Shown piece by piece: positions 22,681 to 35,124 of a DNA stretch of 64,000 bases. The stretch is from positions 37,855,821-37,919,820 of the forward strand of contig JAPXFY010000030.1 in NCBI GenBank assembly GCA_030674185.1. The letters are read 5' to 3'. The notes beneath the pieces are model-generated. The model searched no databases. It saw only the letters and a list, made by a program, of their open reading frames with translations, and was not told where the DNA came from. How positions within the stretch are numbered: position 1 is the stretch's first letter; each line of letters begins with the position of its first letter. Both the position numbers and the translations under genes were made by a program. Source of the stretch: Monoplex corrugatus. Its lineage: Eukaryota > Mollusca > Gastropoda > Littorinimorpha > Ranellidae.

Positions 22681-24232
22681 CTATATCATCCAATTCTGAA
22701 TATCAACGTAAAAGTCGGAAACTTCGGAAAGAACAGTTCAAAGCTTCTCAGGAGATACACTTTTCTGGAGTTGGGAATCATCAACATAAAAATATTTGGG
22801 TCAGCTGGACCTGAACTCCTCACTGCTGCATTCAAGACGATCTCCATTGCCATCATGAACAGTCTTTTGGGTACTAATACCTGCTTGAAGAAACCATCCT
22901 CATTTCTGCACCGCCTATACATAGTTTCTTTCACCTTCTGGATGAAAACTAATCCAGAAATTTCCAGACTTATGGTCACTGTTGTTTTTAGTCAAGCTCT
23001 AAACTTGTCGAGCACCCTGTCCTCTGTCTGAGACTTCCTCAACTAGTTTAAAACGTTATTGATGGTGTTAGTAAAGGTTTGAAAGGCCTTCCTTTCACAC
23101 GGTCGAACTTTTGCTGTTCTTCAATGATTTATAACAGTTTTTACACACAAATGAGTGAGATTGGGACAGACCGTGAGGTTGACAAGCTGGAAACTCTTTG
23201 AAGTAAATATGGCTTTGTTTTTGGCTCTAAATGAATAAGAGAGGTCTGACCACATGATGAAGGGTACCGTATTTTTATCACAGTTGTCATTGATGGGATG
23301 CGGGTTGTTATCCAGTTTGGTTTGTTTACTTCTCATCACACAGGCGTGGATGTTTTTATTATTCTAACACTCTGTGATTTCACTTTCTGGTGCAAACAGG
23401 CATTTATTTCATTTTTATTGGGCAGTTCAGATTTCTCCTTTCGAAATATATGTATATTTTTTTTATGAAATGTTTACATGAGAGCAGCAAAAATTAAAAC
23501 CAATTTATACCCATTGACAAGCTGGCTCCCTTAAATATATGCCATTGTCGTTCAGTACACTCTTAATTATGTATCATGCCGAGGGGGTTTTAAAGTCAGC
23601 ACATGAAAACTGTACACGTTCCATGTCCTTTAGAGACTGTGGCAGCTGCAACAGATCCATGATTATGCTACTTCTCAGGCTGTCACTTCTCAGGCTGTCC
23701 AGGAAAGATGATGATGGTGAGTGTCGCGTCTCTTTTCTGAAGAAAGACAAACAACTGTTAGATCATTTAGCTCCTACAGTTAGAGAGGTATATGAGAAAT
23801 GTTGGAATGCAATCAAAACACACAAGCACCCAGGCAAAGCACAGTCCATGAATACGGTGTTTTGGGAACCAACGCGCGTTACTGAGACAGGATCCAACCC
23901 TGACTGGAACACCCTACTCATGGACCTTTACTATGAGCAAGACACAGCTTAAGATTTTAAATTAATGTGTCTCATTCTTTTCTGTTCAGCCACGAAGAGA
24001 CAAGTGATTTGTCTTTTTCACACCTGTCATAAGAGTAATGGGGCGTTAGACAAACCGCGCCTGATCAGTTCCAAACACGATTTATTTGTCTTTTCTTTCA
24101 GAGTTATTGGAGCGATTGGAGTTATTTCAAGAGGGATTTATAGTGCTCAAACAGCTCCATATGCATTCCACCCAAATACGCCAGCAAGTAGGTGACAATT
24201 TTCCTGTGCCTGCACAAAACCCTATGCACTAG
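22681..24232. other. No recognised gene; one unassigned frame 23539-23952
   Basis: A 137-codon + strand frame (23539-23952) includes 'FLKKDKQLLDHLAPTVREVY' and 'HKHPGKAQSMNTVFWEPTR'. No family recognised; it has no clear start context. It could be a relic of the DNA element whose polymerase lies downstream, but nothing in its sequence proves this. Confidence 0.3.
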
Positions 24233-24234
24233 TA

Positions 24235-24425
24235 AGGTCTTGAAATGGGGAAAGGGAGAAGGGACCTATCAAGCACTAAGCTGACACCACCAGAATGATA
24301 GAACCATTAAGATGGGCAGTGAACAAGCCCAGATTTTAATGTTGCGGGCTGTGATTGAACACAAGATATCAGATTTTGAGTCCATGGTTCTACCAACTAG
24401 CCCACAGATCTCAGTGACATCGATA
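24235..24425 (-). mobile_element. Degenerate tRNA-derived SINE
   Basis: The - strand reads, from about 24410, an A-box-like 'GGGCTAGTTGGTAGAACCAT', the tRNA-like 'GGACTCAAAATCTG' and a decayed B box (TGTGTTCAATCAC, about 24362-24350). A body of about 110 bases follows. The promoter elements are diverged, so it is an old copy. Confidence 0.5.
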
Positions 24426-24759
24426 TGTTGGAGCAGGTGCAAAACGTGTGTCCCAAATAACAGTACTTTTTCAGGGCTATTTTGTCCACTTTCTTTTATG
24501 TCAACCCCCTTCCTGATTTTTTTTATTGTTTATCCGTGAATTAATGAATTGCTTGATTAAAATTAATCGTTTTTTACATACCTTATGAAAAGCTGAACAC
24601 AATGGGTATGTGTATCAAGAGGGGATTATCTTTTTTTTCTTCATTGTTTCACTCTCTACAAAGGGGCCTCTAGATATTCTTTACAAAACTCTACTAAACC
24701 TTATGTACAATGGTCAGGGTGAGCACAACCTCCATCACACTTTGCAGTTGTTCCATTTT

Positions 24760-24795
24760 TGTTTGTTTGTTTGTTTGTTTGTTTGTTTGTTTTGA
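24760..24795. repeat. (GTTT)n microsatellite
   Basis: Tetranucleotide run with flanks of no recognised function. Confidence 0.85.
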
Positions 24796-24989
24796 TTTGG
24801 AAGCGTTAGAAAATGCTTGTGATTTAAATATAGATATGGCTGAGTTTGATGAAAAACCGTCAGCCCCTTTGCTTGTTCCTGTTCGTGCAGCGACTACAAG
24901 CATGCAGACACACTTAGGCTGTTACATTACAACAACATTTTATGGACATCATCAACATTAACAAGTTAGGCCTGTAGATCGCATGGAAA

Positions 24990-27775
24990 ACCATATGATT
25001 CAGTTATGAGACTAGACCAACATGAAAAAACGTGTCAAGACGGTAGGACGTCGGTAACTTCTAAAGGCAGATCTCTCCCCCACTGCAGTCCGTAATGCAA
25101 GAGTTGTTTGAACAAGGTATTTCAGTTGACTCAGAGTTGGTGTTGCCTTACAGAACTATGTTTGACTTTGACGTGCATTTTGACAAGGACGATGTACTTC
25201 AGACCAAACATTCAGACGTTAACGCGATTTGCCTTATTAGACACTTTCTTCTTTCTGTTTCTGTGGCACTGAACGTAGAGCCGAGATGTTTTGTCAGTAA
25301 CGGAGACCCTAAAAAAATCGTGAATGTCGTGGTGGATCATTTGAAACGTATTTGGGATGAGTCGTATCTTTTTTCTCTATGAGCAGTTCGAACAAGTGTT
25401 TGACAGTTGGATATGATGATCGATCCTGACCCCTCTCTCTCTGAGGGCAGAGCAAAGAGATGAGCTGATCCGTTTCAGTCTCTGAAAGACAACTTAGATA
25501 GTTTCCTTCGTGAACTTAACGTAGGGGGTTTTAACAGTTCAAAATACGATCTCAATGTGATCAAATCATAATAGATAGTAAGACTCCAAACAAAGCCCTG
25601 GGAGTCTCTGATGACACTGCAGAGGCAGTAGTAGATGAGGATGACCCTGGCCTTGATTCAGTGGAAGATGAACTGGAGGAGGCTCTAGAAGACGACGAGA
25701 GTAGCAATTTAAAGCCTCCACGCCCCCCAAAAAGTCTCAAAACAGAAAGTACTCCTTTCTGCCATCTTTAAAATTTGTAGTCAAATGCAACAATCAGTAT
25801 GTTGACTAAGGATGGGAAGGTTGAGATTTTTAGATATCTCTAACATATTGGATCCTGGATTTAATTATTCAAAATATCTGAAAGTGTGTGGAGTGGAAGA
25901 ACAAAAACGCATGTTTCCCTACGAGTACCTGACCAGTTTCAACAAAATAAATGAAATGGAATTGCCTCCACACTCTGCCTTTTTTTTTTTAGAGGACTGT
26001 TCAACGAAAACATTAGTGAGGAGGCTAACGTATTTCGTCCAAATTACAGATGATAAACAACATGAAAACGTTGCACGATTTTTTTGGTCTGGTACAAAAA
26101 CAAAGACGTGATTCCGTTTCTGTAGGCTCTTCTAGCCCAGATGGAGATGTACTCCTCTCTCCACGTTGACATCCTCAAAGACGGTATTTCTATTCCTGGA
26201 AATACTTTGATACATTTGTCTTCTGACACTGATTTTTCTCTGTTTGACAACGAACGACAGGACATGCACAGGCTCTTACAGGACAACGTGTTTGGTGGCC
26301 CCTTCATTATATTTCACAGATATCACGAAAATGAACCGACCTTCATTCGCGCCAACGTAGACAAACCAGTTCAATCTGTCCATGGTTATGACGCAATTGC
26401 TCTCTATTTATCTTAAGTCATGCTTGACATGCTGGCAGAATACCCCGTTATCCGGAAGGGTTTCAAAGCTGAGAGAAAGGATGCACGTATGGGCAACAGC
26501 TGAGAGAACAGATGGAATGCACGCTGCACACACAAAACATTAACGGTGAGAGCAGGCACTAGAAAGACATATTAGAGTAGACGGGTGGGATGTGGCACGT
26601 ACCGCATATCAGTTTCACGGTTGCCTGTGGCATGGTAACGAATGCCTTCTCACTCATGGTCTAGACACCATCCCGCACAGGAGCAAAGTCCTCAAAACAC
26701 TCAGGCAATACAAGAGAGACATCACTGCCTACCTGTGTGAGTGTGAAGAAATGACTGTTATGGAGAAGGCAGAGTGTAAATGGCGAGAGGAAAAAACATC
26801 ACAGCCTGCAACAGTTTTTACAAGCACACCTTCCAACATTGAAGCTCTTTAAAGGTCAGTCCATCATCAGGGAGCAAGCCATTCTGGATGCTGTCAAAAA
26901 TGAATCTTTGTTTGGGTTAATTATCATCATCACCAAGTGCCCTGCCACATGGCATTGGCGATCATGGCCCTCTATATGTATCTGTACCTTGTTGCTGCAA
27001 GCACATCTTCTGTTCTATCTGTCCTCAACCACCCTGCAAGTCCATCCAATATTTTTTCCCTGGGTCTACCTGGTGCTCTCCTTCTCTCCAGCTTTTCTGT
27101 TGTGACCAGGTGTTCTGATCCACTTTCCTCATAAAATGATCTATAAACGTTGCCTGGCTTTTCCTAATCTTTCTTATGAAGGATCTTCTTGTGTCTGCCT
27201 CCAAGACTGTCTCGTTTGTTTTCTTTAATATCCATGGAGCTCTCAACATTCTTCTTAGAAACCACATCTCAGCTGCTTCAATCTTGTTCTGGCTTTGCTT
27301 GTTGACTGTCCACGCCTCACAACCGTATAACATTATTGGTTCTATATAACATTTAAAAACTCTTCAGGTTAATGGAATGTGATATTTGCATTCCAGATCA
27401 ATTGAAAGATCGTTTTTTTCTCCGAATTCCAACCCATCTGCATAAATGAGGTGGCAGGAAGAGAAGATACTTTACCTTTTATGCAGACACACATAAATTC
27501 CTGTCAGTTGCGTAGGACCATGGTGGCCGGCTATCACACGACCAGCATTTTATTAGCCATGCATTTATTGAACTAGTATTTGTCTCAAGGCTAAAGGGTT
27601 CAAGTTTCAAACCTGCTGTTGGTGGTGGAGTATAGCCCTGAAGCATGTTTTAAAATGGGGAACGCAGGTTCGACGCGTATCGGTGGGATGATCTTGATTT
27701 GTCCCAAGTCATTTTGACCGAGACATTACATTACTTAGCAACAGCAAAGAGAAGAAAAACAAACCAAAAATAATA
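24990..27775 (+). pseudogene. Type-B DNA polymerase relic (Maverick/Polinton kind), interrupted by an RTE insertion
   Basis: Decayed gene for a protein-primed-type family B DNA polymerase (DNA_pol_B_2 group) as carried by Mavericks/Polintons and related DNA viruses. Blocks in order: a C..H....H..C-like end (24980-25050); an N-terminal 3'-5' exonuclease block with 'MFDFDVHF' (25095-25382; Asp where Glu is usual); 'FNSSKYDLNVI' (exo II, about 25530); 'LRFLDISNIL...PYEYL' (25820-25930); and 'FGGPFIIFHRYHE' then 'YDAIALYLS' (motif A region, 26141-26416). 'VYQFHG(C)xWHG'-type sequence (26610-26640) follows, then 'REQAILDAVKNESLFGL' up to 26920. An RTE copy interrupts here; after it similar polymerase sequence resumes (27370-27770) until another RTE. 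Many stops and frame changes; inactive. Confidence 0.65.
26922..27366 (-). mobile_element. RTE/BovB-type LINE, short 3' copy inside the polymerase relic
   Basis: The - strand reads 'MLYGCEAWTVNKQSQNKIEA' at 27333-27274, then 'EMWFLRRMLRAPW', and the common 3' end with an ATC tail (26923-26935). Only about 445 bases, strongly 5'-truncated. The flanking polymerase reading on both sides dates this insertion after the polymerase element. Confidence 0.85.
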
Positions 27776-27784
27776 AGCACAATC

Positions 27785-28858
27785 GTGGATTTTTAAAGAC
27801 AGATGAATCAACTCGTGCAAAATTTAGTGTATATATTCAAAACAAATTCAGTGCTCTGGAGGACGCTGAGGACAGTTTGGAACAATGGACAAATTTGAAA
27901 TACTGATAAATCAAGGTTGTAAAAAAACCCATAGAACTGAAAGAAAACCAAAGAAGAATTGTATTATAGAAGAAATTTTAGACTTGGTGGATGAACGAAG
28001 GGAGGTAGACGAAAAAGACAGATAAAGAAATGAGGAATTGGTCCAATGAAGCTAAGGAAGCTTGGCTAGAAACAAAATGCAAAGAAAGAGAAAACCGACG
28101 TTACAAACCAAATCCTAAGTTTGTGTACAGAAATATTGAAATGATTGCTAGCAGGAAAATGACTTGCACATTAACTGGTTACTTAAAATCAAAAGATGAT
28201 AAGATTATTAGGGAAAATAGACAAAATAGATAGATGGCGAGAATACGTTGAAGACCTTTATGACGATGACACAAAGGAGAAACATCATAAGAAAGAACGC
28301 TGAAGGGCCACCAATAATGAAAGATGAAGTTAGACCAGCCATGAAAAGAAAGAAACAGGGAAAAGCTCAGTCGGTGTTACTATAGTAATGATTGAGGCTC
28401 TAGATGAGTTTAGTATTGAAAAACAACAGACCTCTAGAATGAAATTTATGAAGTAGAAAAATCCCTACAGATATGTCAAAATCAATTTTCATTGCACTTC
28501 CAAAGACAGCAACAGCTACACAATGCAAACTCCATGATACAATCAGCATGATGATTCATGTAACAAAGATTCTGGAAAGAAGCAAACACAAAAAAGAAAA
28601 ATAATGAAGAAAATTATAGTTTGAAAAAAAGCATATATGGGGCATATAATGAGTCAAAAGAAATTTGGACACCTAGTCACATCAGGAAAAGAGCGCCACG
28701 CAGACTCAGAGAGAAAATTTTAGACATTTTTGCAGAGTAGATGACGGCAGAAAGGTAGGAGATATACAAGCAGTGACAAAAGATGCATTCGTACAGAGGG
28801 CCATCATTGTCAACGCGTGCAGCATGGCACATGACGTTTACGATGATGAACTACTGAT
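27785..28858 (+). mobile_element. RTE/BovB-type LINE with internal deletion
   Basis: Starts with the region between endonuclease and RT ('KFSALEDAEDSLEQW', 27840; 'EAKEAWLETKCKERENR', 28050-28100, which matches the - strand of 62400-62470). It proceeds to the RT N-terminus ('KDEVRPAMKRKKQGK', about 28325) and 'CKLHDTISMM' (28528). At about 28600 it jumps to the C-terminal end and the 3' end (28700-28858, 'ATGGCACATGACG'). The catalytic RT core is missing. Confidence 0.75.
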
Positions 28859-28934
28859 TCTTGCAGTGTGTCCTACAGGGATGTGTACAAAGTTCACCCA
28901 CCCACCTCAAAGGGGAGGGGGAGGTCGGGAGACA

Positions 28935-28945
28935 GAGCGTGATAC

Positions 28946-28984
<39 letters not shown>

Positions 28985-29110
28985 AGAGGAGAGAGAGACA
29001 GAGACAGAGACAGTGACAGAGACAGAGACAGAAAGACAGAGATAGATATAGAGACAGAGACAGAGACAGACAGACAGACAAACAGACAGACTGAAAGTGA
29101 CGGACTGAAA
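28935..29110. repeat. (GA)n / (GACA)n microsatellite
   Basis: Purine-rich GA and GACAGA repeat that follows the RTE tail. Confidence 0.9.
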
Positions 29111-29821
29111 GAGAAAGGCCTGAAAGAGAAAGGCCCTCACAATTCAGTTAAAACCAGCTGGTGGTTTTACATCTTTTACGACGCATTCTTATTATTTATG
29201 TCAGATGTAAAAAACTTTTCAACACGTGTAGTGGAATTCATTAATAAAATGACTGTAATTCATTAATAGAATGACTGTGTTGCAGTTATGATCTTGACTA
29301 TAGTTTAAAAACGATGAAAAAACGTTTTAAAGAAATGTTGTTAAGTTTAAACAAAGTGTTCAGAAATTTCAACAACACCTTGTGGAAACTAAATCTTGGC
29401 AAGAGAAGTAAAGAAAAGACTTGTATACATTATATCTTGTTTCTTTAATCGATTGAAACACTGCTCCGTGTCCCATCCACACCCTCGTGCTGTTTCTTTA
29501 ATCGATTGAATCTCCATATGATGACAATTGTAGTGTTTGTAGTTTTAGCGAGTGTGAAGTTATGCAAACGTTGTAAGTCATCTTAAACAGATTGAAATTG
29601 AACTGTATTTTGCTGCCTAAGCTGGATGTTTCGAGCTAAAGCACGCACTTAGCCTACCATGATTTTGCACATACTGATGCATAATCAACATTTCTGAGTG
29701 AACAAAGCTTGAAATATAGCTAACTAGCTTACTAATCTAACTGACTGAATAATTAACTGACCACACTTTGGAAATGTAGTAGCAAACGAAAGCAAAAGCT
29801 GATGATTATCTGGCAGACATT
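29111..29821. other. Upstream region of receptor B, no gene seen
   Basis: AT-rich; two nearly identical stretches 'TTCTTTAATCGATTGAA' occur at 29440 and 29491. It contains the presumed promoter and 5' UTR of receptor B, but no core promoter could be placed. Confidence 0.45.
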
Positions 29822-30738
29822 ATGGGTCATGTGCAACAGTCAGTACTTACCCAGTCGCGCTGTCTTAGTGGACATACCTTGTTCTTGTTGGCACTGGGAT
29901 TGATGTCCTGCATCCATCTGGTGTGTGCCGGTATTAGCACTCACCACAGTTCCAGAAACATTAGTGACTTCAGCATCACTGACATTTGTCCTGGTGTGGA
30001 CTACTTTATGAACCACAACATCACAAACGCTACAATCAGTCAGGTCAATGTCGCCAACTGTGAGAAGGAATCACTGATGAGTTTTAATAAACGACAGGGA
30101 ATGGTGTATGGACTGTGTGCGAATTCTACTGTTTACTGTCTTTTACGTTACAGGCTCCACAGGGCATAGTTATACGAGTTCGTCTTCAGCGATTAGAATA
30201 TTGGTGTACTGACAGACAATGGGAAACACACACATTTTTTGATGAGTTGAAGTACTACTCTTATAATGGCAACTGTCTGAAATGTAGTTATCATTCTCTT
30301 GAAAAACAAACCATTGAGTCATCCACAGGCCTCTTTTATATTATGCATTTTAATCTTCCTGCAGTCAAAACTGACATACACTTACTTACAAATATTGATC
30401 TAACTATAAAATATAGATCGGCTCATTCTGGCGACGTGATATTTCCGTACTGGAGTATGCATCCCAGGTATACTTTAGTACAAGAGTTGAAAGTTCCCTT
30501 TGGATTTGTCACCATGGTTAGCTTTCAGACATTGCATTCTGAATTCAATCTTAAAGCAGAGACATCAATTTTGCACAGAAATACAAACACAAATCATTTA
30601 AGTGTTATGCATTTAAGCGAAGAGTATTATACACCACCGCTAGTGTTTTTTTGCATCAAAAATTGTCATCCAGCATACTCAAGAATCAATTGGGTATATT
30701 GCTATCTGTCTCAAGATAATATTTTCTTTTCATTCTGA
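29822..30738 (+). CDS. Receptor B signal peptide and N-terminal ectodomain segment
   Basis: 29822-30169 encodes the signal peptide and 'ITDICPGVDYFMNHNITN' with N-glycosylation sites. After the one-base insertion near 30150 the frame continues at 30160-30738 ('QRLEYWC', 'FVTMVSFQ'). This is the only copy of the three with a visible signal peptide. Confidence 0.75.
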
Positions 30739-33693
30739 AACTGATTATCCTCAACTGCTGTATAATGGTTTGTTCAACTGCTCTACAGACCGCTATTTGA
30801 GTTTTCAGCGTCACTTGGACTGTAACCTGGTGTCAGAGTGTGAAGATGGACAGGACGAAACAGAGCACTGTCCCTTCAGCAGTCCTCGTTGCCATGGACT
30901 GGTGGCTTCACGCAACAAGTGCTTCAAATATGTCAATTTAAAGACGTCTATGCCTTTTAGAAATGCAGTTTATGAGTGTCAGAAAGTGGGTGGAAAACTG
31001 GCGTCGATAAAAACAAGGCAGGAAGCAGACGACTTTTTACATATTTTCAAAAATCATGACAGTTTCCTTGTGACAATAGGTCTTTCTGTGGGTTTTATTC
31101 CTGTGCCTTTTATATATAGACAGATTCCTGTATGGTCTGACAACACTTTTCTTTACAATACATATCACTTGACATCCAAGCCATACTTAATCATTTATTC
31201 AGGAAAGATTAATGTTATAGGCCTTTGCTCAATGGAAATATATACATGGGATATCTGGGATAACCTTGTGTGTGAAATACACACACAGTCAAAAAACATA
31301 ATTTCTGTTCGCACTGTTGACGTTCCTGTTGTACATTCATCACCGTCTGCTTTGACACAGACTCGACAGACCTTGTTTAACTGTCCAGATGGTCATGTAA
31401 CACACGCATTCATGTCATGTGATCCCAACAGTCAATGTAGAACGACTGTGTATTTACAGCTGTGCACCTACTGGAACATGATGACAAAGACAAATACATC
31501 AGGTCTTCTTACAACAAATACTGTATATATCTTTAAAATGTTTGTGTGTGATGATGACATTGTAACGGTGCCCTACACTCTGGTGTGTGACTTCAGACAG
31601 GACTGTCCAGACAACAGCGATGAATCATTCTGTGAACATCCACCATGTGAAGGGTTTCTGTGCAGCAATAGTCAATGTGTATTGAAGAATCAACGATGTA
31701 ACAGTTACTCACATTGTCTAGACGATTCTGATGAAGTCAACTGCTATGAGGTCATCTTCAAGCATCTTGTTAAAGTGGATAAGAAGCAGCAACTACTCAT
31801 GAACCTAGACGGCAAAGGTTACTTTACTCAACAGGGAATGAAAGCTGAAGAGCCTTGTCCTGACACCCATTATCGATGTACTGAGGATCGGTTGTACTGT
31901 CTCCCTGTGTACACACGATGTAACGGATTTTCTGACTGTACATATGGTGAGGATGAAAAAGACTGTGAGACTGTGACATGTTATGGTTTTTATCAATGTC
32001 GAGCTTCTAGAATATGTGTACATAGAGATCATCTGTGTGATGGCTGGAGTCAGTGTCCACAGCGTGATGATGACTGGCTGTGTGACATGACGTGCCCTGA
32101 TGCTGTTTATGTCAAGGTCATTCATTCTTGTGTTCTCAACCTTTCTCAGCTGGTCTCTTTCCTCAACTGCGATTTTTAGAGATGACAGGATCAGGAATAA
32201 TGGAGACAAATTTCAGTGCCAATACATACCTTATAAGTCTGAATCTTTCACATTGTTCCCTTGTACATATACCTCATGCAAATCTTTCAAATTTGTTGTC
32301 TTTTGATCTGTCCTATAATCAACTGCACAGTATCAACTTTGATGTTATTCACGAATTTTTGAATTTGAAGGATTTAGTTTTATCCAACAACCCTTTAACT
32401 TCAATGATCTGTAAACCGTTCAGGGTATATTATGCACTGAAAAAAATTGACATATCGAAAACCTGTCTAGAAGTTTTTAACAATGAATTGTTTATGTACT
32501 TGCCTCAGGTAAATGACTTGAATATATCTTCTTCCTGTATTAAAACCATTGGACCAGTGGGCTTCAGAGATACACCCCAACTAACTCAATTAGACATCAG
32601 AAATAACCCAGTCAGCGATTTTCCTCCATGCATGTTATCAGAATTGGGTAATATAAAACGTGTCTTTTCATCAAACTACAGAGTGTGTTGTGGGAAATTA
32701 TATGCTAAACATTTCAGTGAAATAAAGTGTTTAGCGCCACAACCTCTTCTGTCCACTTGTACAGATTTGTTACCTTCTGAACTACATAGGCTTTTGTTTT
32801 GGTCATTTAGCTTGGTCGGCATTTTAGGTAATTTAGCGTGTTTTATTGTTTCACGTGTGGTAAAGAACATGTTTGGAGACACCTTTGTCATGTTTGTTGC
32901 CCATTTACAGTTTGCTAACTTAGCCATGGGAATCCATGTCAGTATTGTTACAGCAGCCAACGAACAATTTCACGGAAAATACATCCATTTTGAACGCACC
33001 TGGACCAACAGTGTGACTTGCAAGACTGCTAACTTTCTTTGCTTTCTGTCCAGTGAGACATCAGTCCTGTTCATCTGGATCATAACAATAGATCTTATCA
33101 TCGATCTTTATTTTCCTTCAAACTCTGAGAGATTTCACAGTAGGTTAACACCTATGGTTTGTTGTGTGGCGTGGTTAATTGGACTTTTATTGTCAGTGAC
33201 ACCTTTGTTTCCTGGACTGTCACACTGTGATCTTGATAGTCAGTCTGGACTTTGTTGTCCCTCTTTATTTGATCACAACCCCAAACAAACTTTCAGGTGG
33301 TTCACTGTCATTGTGGCAATGAACGTCTTTTTGTATTTATTGGTTGTGGTTGGTCAGGTCATCATCAACAGACAAATACCAAAGTATCGAATAATGATTG
33401 AATCCAGCAAAAGGTCAATTTATTCCTCAGGTCACCTGTTAATAAAAATGGCTGTGACAGATGCCGTGTGCTGGTTCCTCGTGGGACTGACCAGCATCAT
33501 GGTCTCAGCTGGTATTGATGTATCACACAAAGACTACGTGGCCATAACTGTGTTCCTGTTACCATTCAACTGTTCACTTAACCCACTGCTGTATCTGTGG
33601 ACACTTGTGACAGAGCAACACCAACAAGCACGAGAAGAAAGATTGTTACGGAAGATAAAGTTGCAATTATCATTGTCTGAGAAAACAGTCTGA
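29822..33693 (+). CDS. Receptor B: GRL101-like / type-C LGR GPCR, three frame breaks
   Basis: Same architecture as receptor A. The ATG at 29822 starts a good signal peptide (LFLLALGLMSCIHLVCAG). Then come the N-terminal domain, an LDLa module (30770-30875), CTLD (30890-31280), four LDLa modules (31545-32090), LRRs (32160-32650), a CC..C..C hinge (32685-32765) and 7TM (32782-33610). Frame breaks: about 30150 (one extra base against A), 30715-30735 (T-rich tract, same place and direction as in A), and about 32105 (one base missing). NPLLY and the TM3/ECL2 cysteines remain. Altered: TM2 Asp to Asn (32917-32919), DRY Arg to Leu (33094-33096), CWxP Pro to Leu (33478-33480). The C tail is short ('LSLSEKTV' end). 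It may be a non-signalling receptor or a pseudogene; assembly error is a third option. Confidence 0.85.
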
Positions 33694-33699
33694 CATAGA

Positions 33700-33985
33700 A
33701 ATGTAACAATAGTTCATTGTGATGAAGTAAATATACAACAATTAAAAGTATGCAGGTCATACACAGTTTACTTGACTTGCTCTACTGCACAAGAAGTGCA
33801 GGACAAATATTAAATGAGACCTGCAACCATTTTGGCCAACAGACGTGTTTCACGAACACACACAGACGAATTATAGCAATACAATTTTCAGAAGCAATAC
33901 AAATTAATTTTCAGATACCAACTTCACATGTCAGTTGGTCGGTCATAAAAAAGCAATTACACTCAAACAATTGACACTCACTTCA
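33700..33985. other. No gene seen (receptor B 3' flank)
   Basis: AT-rich; it would contain the receptor B 3' UTR. Confidence 0.45.
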
Positions 33986-33989
33986 GCAC

Positions 33990-34400
33990 TTAAACATGCA
34001 CAGTGTATACACACATACACGTGCATGGACGCACTTACACACAGACACACTCACACGCACGCACATGTTCATATGTATAATTAATAAATAGATGTTTATA
34101 TATATATAGACAGATAGATTGATAGATTGATAGATAGATAGATAGATAGGTAGATAGATCGATAGATACATACATTCATACATACATACAAACATACATA
34201 CATACATACATGTATACATACATACGTACACACGTACATACATATATACACACACATACATGCATATATACATAGGTAGATAGGTAGATCAGTAGATAGA
34301 ATTATACAAACGCGCAAGAACGCATACACACACACATACACATACACACAGATACACACACGCATGCACACATACACACATGCACACATTCACTTACATA
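33990..34400. repeat. (CATA)n, (GATA)n and (CACA)n microsatellites
   Basis: Tetranucleotide repeats, with GATA (34108-34165) and CATA (34169-34265) the purest. Open frames across them are artefacts. Confidence 0.9.
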
Positions 34401-34985
34401 CTTATTACAGTTGAATGAAAGGAGTCCTCAGAACACAGTTCAAAGGGTCACAGCCAGAATTTACTGTTTGAAAAAGAGTCATGTGAAAGTCAGCCATCTA
34501 TTAAAGAAATATTTACCTATGCTGCATGAAGGTGATTCAATGGGCATCTTTTACTATACGTTCAGTTCATTTAGCCTACAGCATCACTCTTTGGAATGTT
34601 GGTTACGGGCATTGCTCTTTGGATCTCTGTCCTCCACATCTGTTTTTCCTCGGAAGTGGACGACAGACAGGAAGCGCTATGAGTAAGGAAATATTGTTTT
34701 CATCTTGTTGATAGACATCAGAGGCTTTGTGCATTGGTTAGGGGTGGGTGTGGGTGGGTGCTTTCTGTGATGTGAGACAAGTTCATAATTACTGAGTGGC
34801 TAGATGTGTTGTGATGTAAGACCTTTAATTATTTGTTTATTTCTTTTTTCTGTTCTTTTCTTAGAAGATAGAATACACAGATGCGCATGTCATTTCCATG
34901 AAACCAAGATTGTCCTAATGATAGACTGAAACAATACTAGTAAAAATTTTAGGCTTGGTAAAAACATAGGCCACGTGGGACTCAC
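34401..34985. other. No gene seen
   Basis: Non-coding sequence with a few short frames of no recognised family. Confidence 0.45.
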
Positions 34986-34992
34986 GACCTGG

Positions 34993-35124
34993 ACAGCTCA
35001 TAGGTTTATGTGCATGCTTAAGGCTTATGCCAGGATCACCATACACATGGCACATGTGACGTCAGTGCATATGAATTCATTCCGAGCGCGTAGATGTCAT
35101 CTTGAGAAACTGAAACTGAAACTG
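34993..35124 (+). repeat. SINE-like dispersed repeat Y, copy 1
   Basis: About 130 bases shared with 56943-57097 and, inverted, 60277-60410. Common blocks are 'ACAGCTCATAGGTTTATGTG', 'AAGGCTT(A/G)TGCC', 'CATGGCAC', 'AGTGCATATGAATTCATTCC' and 'CTTGAGAAACTGAAACTG' with a repeated AAACTG end. Non-coding. Similar sequence (the inverse, beginning with repeated CAGTTT) is common in snail genomes to my memory, not checked. Confidence 0.75.

Noticed and set aside
27600..27620. Another B box (GGGTTCAAGTTTC)
   Set aside because: No A box at the right distance, and the stretch lies in the polymerase relic.
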